Shown in pieces: positions 21,341-30,300 of a DNA stretch of 64,000 bases (positions are counted from its first letter, which is position 1; the number at the start of each line of letters is the position of its first letter). The DNA is taken from contig CAUYUJ010015518.1 of NCBI GenBank assembly GCA_963575745.1, positions 85,001-149,000 on the forward strand, given 5' to 3'. Made by a program: the position numbers and the translations under genes. The notes below the pieces were generated by a model that did not search any database, had not been told where the DNA came from, and worked only from the letters and a program-made list of their open reading frames with translations. The stretch comes from Prorocentrum cordatum (Eukaryota > Sar > Dinophyceae > Prorocentrales > Prorocentraceae).

Positions 21341-24300
21341 ACGCCCTGCGTCAGCGCACCGCGGTCGACATGTGCGAGGACATCTGGCACAGAGCGGGCC
21401 CCGACAGGCAGCGCACCAACCGCAACCTCACTCGTATCCAGAGCAGCCGCGAGTACGCCACCCGCTACTTTGGCCTCCTTCTGGAATACCAGGGCGCTCG
21501 TGCCACGCTCGTCGGCCCTGAGGCTTTCACGGCACCTTTGCCGCCATACCTCTCACGGGCCCATGCTCTGCTGCCAAGAGGCCTCCCTCCACCCGACCAA
21601 GACGCCATGGCGTACCTCGCCGACGTGATCCTGCACCAACCGCCAGACATGCTGCCGCTCGTCGAGGCGGAGCTCGCCGCGGCGCCGATGGACGGCACCG
21701 ATCAGGCCGCAGATGATCCCGTATCATGGCTGCTACAGCACATCGCGGCCAGCGATATCGGCAACACATCCATGGACTCGTTCCACGCGTCGGACGATAG
21801 CCAGGACGGCATCGATACCCAGGATCGAGACGGCACGACACCACCAGGCGACTCGGCCCAGCGTGACCGCGACAGTGAACCCTACTTTGGGCACACCTCG
21901 TTGCACAGCAGTCCGCCCCACAACTCAGCTCAGGCCGACCCCAGCGCACAGCTCAACGACGCTGAAGGCGTCACTGCCGCTGACGCGACAAGCCATTCCA
22001 CTGCATCGCCAGCTCATGCCAGCCCGTGCAGTGGCGGCTTCAGCCCCGCTGCACCACTGGCTAGACCTGGACATCCCCAGACCGCAGGTGGCAGCACCAC
22101 GCCCTTCACCTCCGTACACCGTGACAACGTGACTGACTCCGACCCCAGTGCCATTGACCACTGGCAGACCGACATCGACAACGACCCCATCGATGATGAG
22201 TACCCAGATGCCAGCGGTTCCCACGAGCCACAGCACAGCGCAGCGGCATCACGACATTGTGGCTGCCTCATCTGCCTCTTTGTGGCCACGTACGCCATCG
22301 CGATAGCAATGCCGTACAAGGACCAGATCGATGGGTACTTGCCGACACCGAGCCGAGACCCCAGCTACCGACAACGACGACGACGCAAAGCGACGGCACC
22401 AGGCCCATCGGTGTCCACCACATCCCGACGCAAAACGACATACAATGTCACGTCCACATTGTGGGCCACTCTCAAATGGACCAGCGTCAAACTCAGAGAT
22501 AGCGTCTCGGGCGGAGCCACTGCAGTCGGGGTCGGCCTCGGGGGTGTCCTGAAATGGGCCAGCGGCAAGCTAGGGGCTATTGCCACGGGTGGAGTCGTGT
22601 GTGGTCTTCTACTCGTCGGTGCCAAACTTCTTGCCCAGGGAGCTGTCGGACACGTAGGAGCCCGCATCTGTGCGCGGGCCCTGGACTCATCCACAGCCCA
22701 GTGGTGCCTCCGCTGTTGCCAACCGAGCAGGAGGCCGCGGGACGAGGCCACATACAAAATGCCGTGCACGCTCGCCGACGAACACGACGACCAGCATGTG
22801 CACGCACTCCGACATCCGCTGCTACAGGAACACTACGCCGCAGCAGTTGCCGCCGCAGTCGCCGATGTCACTACCGCCACCACCGCCGCCATCGTCGAAG
22901 TCACTGCCGCCGTATCGCGAGCCTCGTCTGTCACACCAAGATCGACCAGCCCGTCTCCACGAGACGGCTCCAAGAGCGGCGCGACATTCGGTAACCTACC
23001 GACTAACGAGGATGCCACAGCACACGGCAGCGACACCGAGGCAAGGGAAACGCGTGAGCGCACCCACGATAGCCCGTGGTCTATCTTCCGACATGCTGAC
23101 GCTCGTGGTTCCTCCCCCGACGCGGACACCCAACCACCACGACGGCGAGCACGCTATGCATCACCCGACAGGCCCCAGGCGCCTTCAGGCCCTGGTATGC
23201 CTTACACTGCCCTCAAGCCACCGACACGCAACTTACGCAACACCATCCAGCGCGACCCAGCGGTCCCCGTGCCGCCGAAGAGCATACTTAACGCCCTGTA
23301 TCAAAACGGCTTTGCGCTAGGAAACAGTGGCGTGTCTACAGAGGACATCAAAGACGCTCTGCGACTCCACGACCATCCTCGATTTACTCATGATCCAACA
23401 CTCCAAGCGCTGGGGCCGTGGACGGACATCATGCAGAGGCCACCGAACCGCCTCACTTGGGTGCTGGAAGACTCGGGCGGGAACTCAGGCGAGACAATCT
23501 TCCCATACCTCACGTGGGACCTCCGCCAACCCACCACCGACGCGCCCACTGTCTTCTGGCATGGGACCCGCGGCGACCTTGCGGCCCGTCTTGCTGCCAG
23601 TGGAGGGCACCTCTTGCCAGGTCCCCGCCGTGAAGCGAAGGGCCGAACTGGCACCAACGTTGGCCGCACGTACGCGAGCGTGCACCCTTCGCTGGCCGCG
23701 TGGTACGCAATGCCGCCCCACCCGCCCTACAGTCTTGAAGACGACACCCTCGCGTGGGGACCCATCGCGCTCTGGATGTGCGAGGCCACCCAACCACCGC
23801 GCGGGGAAAACAGGCACAACTACGTGAAAGGGGAGGCCCACGGAGCGCGCCTCATTTACCCTCGGGTCCTGAGCCTCCTCATCCGCATGGACTGGTGCGC
23901 CCCCACAGAAGCTGCTTCCAGGTGCCGTGCCCTACCACACGCCTATGGCATGGGCGACTGCGCGCACGCCCTCCACATCGCTGGCTACGATCATCCAGAT
24001 CTCCGTGAGGCGGCTGAAGCTCACGACCAGGAAGCTAGCACCAGGCGCAGACCAGCCATCGCGGCAGCATGGCCACCGCCGCAGGCACTATACTCGCCAG
24101 AGGCAGCGCGAGTATGGGCCAAACAGCACTACGACACGGAAGCAGCCACCAGGGATGACCCTAACCAGCCCCGCCCACGCGTCTCGCTTCACATGCTCCA
24201 GCTGGACCCGAAACCACTCATCGACCTGGTGTACACTGGCTTGCAAGCTGTCCCCGTGCGGGGGCACCCTGACGCACGCGGGTCGCGCCCCAGCGGCTCC

Positions 24301-27300
24301 AGCCCTGGGGCCGCGTCGGGCCCACCACGCACGTACAAGTCAGGCACAGCCCTGGCGCACAGTCCAGACCGCTCATCGACGTCATCTGGAGCCGACGAAC
24401 GCCGTACGCCTTCCCTCATCAGCGCGGCCGCCGCCCTCGCCCGAGGCCGTGCCCGCCCACGACGATCTGCCTCTCGCTCGTCACGACAGAGTGACGGGAA
24501 CTCCACCTCAGACAACAGTGGCATCGAGACGTGGGAGCACATTGTGACGGAAGAGGAGCCGACTGCCTACCACGTCCTCGCCTACCACGTCCGTGATGTG
24601 CGGTCCCGTGTCAATGCCCCTGGCATCGAGGTCTGGCTCGACCCTGGTGATCATCACGATGGAGCCTACTTACCGTGGGGGACGACAGTCATGGGCCACC
24701 GCGTTATTGACTCTGCGGTGGATGGGCGGGACGGCTGGGTCATCCTCCACCACGACCACGGCGACACCACTACTAAGCTCTGGGCACCGACCCAAGTCCA
24801 CGTCAAAGCGGACGACACCTGGCGCACCGTCATGGTACCAGCGGACATGGGGCCCCAGTGGATCAGGTGCCATGCCGAGGACGCTCGCCTCCCCGCCGAG
24901 GTTGTCCGCACTACAGGCCAATCCTGGTTTGCTGACGTCTGGCCCTTGTGGGATCGCCCGAGACCCCACCCAGACGACCCAGGCACAAATGAGCATGCGC
25001 TCCCGCCTTTACCAGGACGCTGGTCTTGCCTACAGTGTCGATTCCAATGCTGTCAGTACTGTGCGGCTCGCCGCAACACGCAGCTCGGCACCTCGGGCCA
25101 ACCAACGTGCCCAGACTGCGGCCGCAGCGGACTGCGTACACTCATGGACTGGTCCACGGACTACTCGTGCAACAGTTGGACGTGTGCATACAGCACCAAC
25201 AACAGGGACTCCGACACATGCTGCCTGTCCAGCAGGTGCCCCCATCCCCCCAGGCCACACAACCTGCTCGACGTCCGTGCCACAGGGATGCCGCCGCACA
25301 TCCTTGCCCGCCAATTCGGCAACGCGCCAGCCCTCCACGACCTTAAGGAACCCCCCCGAGCGCCTTCAGGCCCCGGGGGGGAACCTCCACAACCAGGGCA
25401 AGCAGGTTACCAGGGTCAATGGTACTTCCCACCGCAGCCGCGGCGCGTCCCCAGGCAGGGACTGCCTGACGGCACAAGGCGGCCACCTGGATTCACAGGA
25501 ACGGGGATGCCCGAAGAACCTTCCCCCGACCAACCGCTTTGGAGGGAAGGCTACGTGCTCTTCAGTCCCCACCAGGCCCTCAAGGAGGAATTCACCTTCA
25601 ACAAGACGGTCCGCCGACCCTACTCCCTAGCCATTACCAACATGTACAGGGATCGTGTCACGGTCAGGACCGTCTGCGAGTCGATCGCCGAGCGCATCCA
25701 CACCACCCGCACCCGCTGGCGAGATGTGGTACTGTACTGGGACGCCGAGGGTGGTCCTGGGCCTCAAGCCCTCGACTACGACATGCGACTCTGCGACGCC
25801 ATGGTGAGCCGTGCCACGACCGAAGCCGAGCTAAACCACGACCGCAGCAACCGTGGTAGTTTCTGCCTCTATGGACCAGCGCACCAGCGAGCCGTCAACA
25901 TCACGGCGATCTCCGAGCCGCAGAACATCGACTACATGGAGCATGTGCGGCGATACTCACCCGTAGGGGGGACCTACCCTGACCACGCCTTCGAGCACGT
26001 CTATCGGGGCTGGCAGCGGCCCGACGTGCCCACCATCCTCCCCGACACCCGTCCCCTCTCGAGAGCCGACTGGCAGCGTCACCAACAGCACCAGCAGCGC
26101 ATCCAGCAGCGGGACCAACGTGACGCAGGACAGCACGGCACGCCACGCTACCGCTCCCCCGCGCGAGTCCCGACAGGCGGTAACACGGCCTACGACGGGG
26201 TTGCCGCCTACTACCGTGGCCCCATAGGCGCCAGGCCCGCGGCTGCTGGAGCAGCCGCCTCCAGCTACGGCCACGCCCCCCACGCCAGGGTACACCCAGC
26301 GGTCATCGGCTACCCGCGTGCACCCGTGCAGGCCCTAAGGGCCACCTCGCCAGTGCCAGGGTCCACGCGCGCCTGGGGCCTTTACTCAGGCCGACATGAT
26401 GGCACCTCCAGCAACCAGCCCGCAGTGATAACCCCTGCGGCTTCAGCCCAGGGGGCTGCAACAAACCGTGGCAGGGCTGGGCGCCCCGAAGGATGGCGTG
26501 ATGCGAACGTGCGCGCTTGGCAACCGCGCCAGCACACGCCCCCGCCAAACGTGGCTGCAGCACTGCGCCCTGCCCAGGCAAAACCTGCCCCACCTGAGCG
26601 GGAGAGGCAGCCGCTTACCCCGCTCGTCCTCACGCACATCCAGGCGCATCACAGCGCCTCCCCGCGGCACAGCGAGGGAAGCGCCCACCACGTCAGCCCC
26701 CGCCCCGACGCTGTCGACCCCGACCAGGCCACAGCCACGGCGGAGGGCGGCACAAGCGCCTCTCGCCAGCCCAGCCCATCACCCTGCGCGGCGCCGATCC
26801 GATCCCCGAGCAGGGCGGATTCCGAGCGCGCTAATGCCCAGGCGACCTCGCCACGCGACCGCCACACGGGCGGGCGCGTCCCGCGCAGCAGGACCTGCAG
26901 CCGCCACAGTTCACGCAAGGCCCCAGGGAGCTCCACGAGCTCGCCGCCTCGCGAGACTCAGGCTGATGGCCGAGCCCCCGAAGTGGTGCCACGCTTCGGA
27001 GCCAGCGTCATCGAACCTGGCCAGGTCGACCTCGAGCCGACGCCGTCCACGGACCACGAGCCGCCGCTGCCCACCCGCGTGATCGTCCCCATCGACGAGG
27101 CGCCAACCTTCGACCCGTTCAAGAACAAGTACCGTGTCAAGAACCTTGTGGCGGGTTTCGGCGGTGGCTCACCGCTCTCACCTCAGAGTCGGGGCGGAGC
27201 CCCCGCCACCTCAGCCGCTGCCGCGGCAGCGGCGGCCCCGCGGGGAATCAGCCCTGTCCGCAACGTGGGCCTCACGGCAGCGGGCATGGACGAGGCCCAG

Positions 27301-30300
27301 CGCCAGGCCTCCGACCGTGCTGCTGGAGCTGTTCCACCAGATGCTGCTCATCAAGATACTGACGGGGCGGGCGCGCCACCGCAGGAGGGACCAGCGGTGT
27401 CGCGTGCGCAGTATATGCGCGTGCGTTGTGCCGCCGCCGCGCCTAGCCGCCGCCGCTGGTTCGCTTTTGTTTTTGTGTTCGGCAGGACGGATCGAGGAGT
27501 CGCCTCCCTCTCCCTCTGCTGCCGTCTCACCTCTCCTCCCCTCGTCCCCTACGGTACTGGAGTGAGGAGGATTTTTCGTGACATTTTTACTGACGTTTAT
27601 GAACCCCCCCTGGCGCAGTGCCGACCGTGTCCCGCCTATACTTCTGGCCTGACGGCGGCTTCAGCCCCGGTCAAGCTAATCCATAGGAACGCCATGAGCT
27701 CCTACTGTGGCCAAGCCTCCTACCTGGGCGAGGGTCAGGCTGACCTTCACCGTGCGGGGCGTGCAAACCCCAGCTCCACCGATGGAGACGGGCCAGGTCG
27801 CTCCATACACCTCGTCAGCCTTAACATCACCAGTCTCTCAGCGAATTGGCCAACCATCACCGCCCTTGGTGTCGACCACAACGCCGCAGTCATAGCACTG
27901 CAGGAGACCCGACATGCCAAGCCGACTAGGCAAGCCATCGCTACCAGCGCCGCCAATCCACTCCACGGAGGATACCACGCCAGTCTTGGACCTGACCTTG
28001 ATCTGGCGCGAGCCCAGCGCAGAGCTGCCCACGGCGGCACAGACCACACCGTTGTGGGCAACACTGGCGCCTCGGGAGGGGTCGCCATCCTCTCTAAGGA
28101 TGCCATTGTCGACTCCACTGTCGACGACAATGCGCCCTGTATCGCCGCCCTCAAGGCCAAGAAAAGATGGCACGAGGTCTTTCTCCCGCTCTGCACTCAA
28201 CACCGCCGCAGGCGGCGACGAAACAACCACGGGCCCGCGGGGATCTACATAGCGAGCCTCTACGGGATTGCTGGAGGAGACAGCACAGCTCTTTTTCGGC
28301 TCGCTGACTGCGCCGCCGCTAGGGTCGGCTCAGCCCCCTACTTCATCTGCATGGACGCCAATACGAACATCGACGACAATCCACACCTTCTGCACATGTT
28401 GCAGCACGGATGGTTCAACGTTGCTGAGGGCACACCAGACCACACCATGCACACATACGGCAATATCCCTGACTGGGACCGCGTCACCAAGTGCCCCCGC
28501 ACTTCGCGCATCGATTATATCATTGCCAACCAAGCGGCGCGATCCCTTGTCACCGACTTCTGCTACCTTCGCGACTTGCCAGCGAAGTCTCATGTTGGCC
28601 TGCAGGTCACGCTTGACCTCAGTCGCCTCGACCATACGGCCCGACGTCTTCTTGCCCCCACGCCCTACCCTCCCGACGATGGAGCTCATGAGGGTCACGA
28701 GCTGCAGGCACTAGGGACCCTCATCGCTGGGCGATATCAGGACCGCATGGAACAGGCCGACACACGCGACGACGTGGAGCGCATGTTCGCCCTGGCTAAC
28801 GAGGCCAGTCATGAGTACCATCTCACCCGTCTGCGCGACCTGCCACCTCCACCGCCCGACCACCCAAAAAAGAAGCCCCCCACCATGCACGGGCTCACGC
28901 CCACGTTCGAAGAGCGACCAGTTGTCCCCCGCGCCTTCCCCACCTACGGAGCTTCCACGATACACATGAACCGACTGCGCAAGCTCCATCGGCAACTCTG
29001 TGAGCTCCGTTTCATCGGACAGCACCATCATTTGGATTGCCGTGCTATCCCGCCGTACCTCGCGCAGCGCATCGACTGCACGTGGACCGCGGCCCGCCTC
29101 CTATGCCACAAGCTGCGCCCCACGGTTCTCCTAGACTTCCCCGAGGCCTGGACCCCCGACGAGCCAGTGCCCCACGGAGAGCACCTTGACGTTTTGATCC
29201 AACACCTCGACTTGGAGCTGGCGCGACGTGCGAACCGTGCCAAAGCTGAACGCATCAAGATATGGGCTGAGGGCGTCCGCGAGCCAAGCGGGCGAAAGGC
29301 GGCCATATACGCACGGGCTGCTGACAGCTCGCCCACGGCGTATCTCCGCACGCCTACCACACCTGACGATACGCAACTCCACTGCGACACCAACGCCTTT
29401 AAACCTGACGAAGCTTGCACGGACGACAGCGACGCTGACACCGAAGCTGGCGGCTTCAGCCCCAGCGACGGTAGTTCGCCCGACACGGACAGCGACGAAG
29501 ACCACACTCGTGAACCACCACCTGCGCAAGTCCCCGACATCCTCCCTGCCAACGCCATTGTTGCTAACACCAAGGACATGCTGAAGCTCATGGTCGACAC
29601 CTGGGAGCCCATCTTGGGCAGGTACCGTGCACGTGCGGGACATGACGCCGAAGCCATGCCGACGTGGGCCGACTTCTACGACGAGTACCGACAGGAGCTG
29701 CCTACGCCATCACCAGCTACCCCTTTCCACCTCACCGACGACCAACTCATCCACTTCATTCGCACCCGTTCACCGCGCCGCGCGGGGGGACTGGACGGCT
29801 GGACTACTAAGGAGGCTAAGGAGTTACCCGACGACATTCTTCGCCTCTTCGCCAGCGTCCTACGCGCTATGCAACGCACTGGCACCATCCCAGAACCCCT
29901 CCTCCACGTGCCAAACCCGTGCCTCCGAAAAGGCCGAGGCGAACTCCCAACGGACCAACGACTTCTCTCGGTGCTTTCCGTTTGGATGTATGCGTGGGAA
30001 GCGCCAGCTTACCGCAGCCTCACGGACTGGCGGAAAGGATGGACCCACGCCACGAGTTTTGGCGCTGTTCCCAAAGCTACCATTGGGGACGTCAGCACCT
30101 CTCTTGCCCTGCGCATCGAACACGCCAGGGCCTTACTCCTTCCCTTAGCTGGAGCTGCCCTGGACCGACAGAAGTGTTTCGACTACCTCATCACGGACAT
30201 CTGTCTTAACCTAGCGCTTCACGCGGGGTGTCCCCAAGACATCGTTACTGTCCGCAGAAACTTCTACAGTCGCCACAAACGCTACATCCGCATGAACGGT

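Noticed and set aside
24005-24025. GTGAG...CTCAC with internal GGCTGAAGC as an antisense copy of the hairpin
   Set aside because: The reverse complement has no bulged-C architecture; only a simple 5-bp stem forms.
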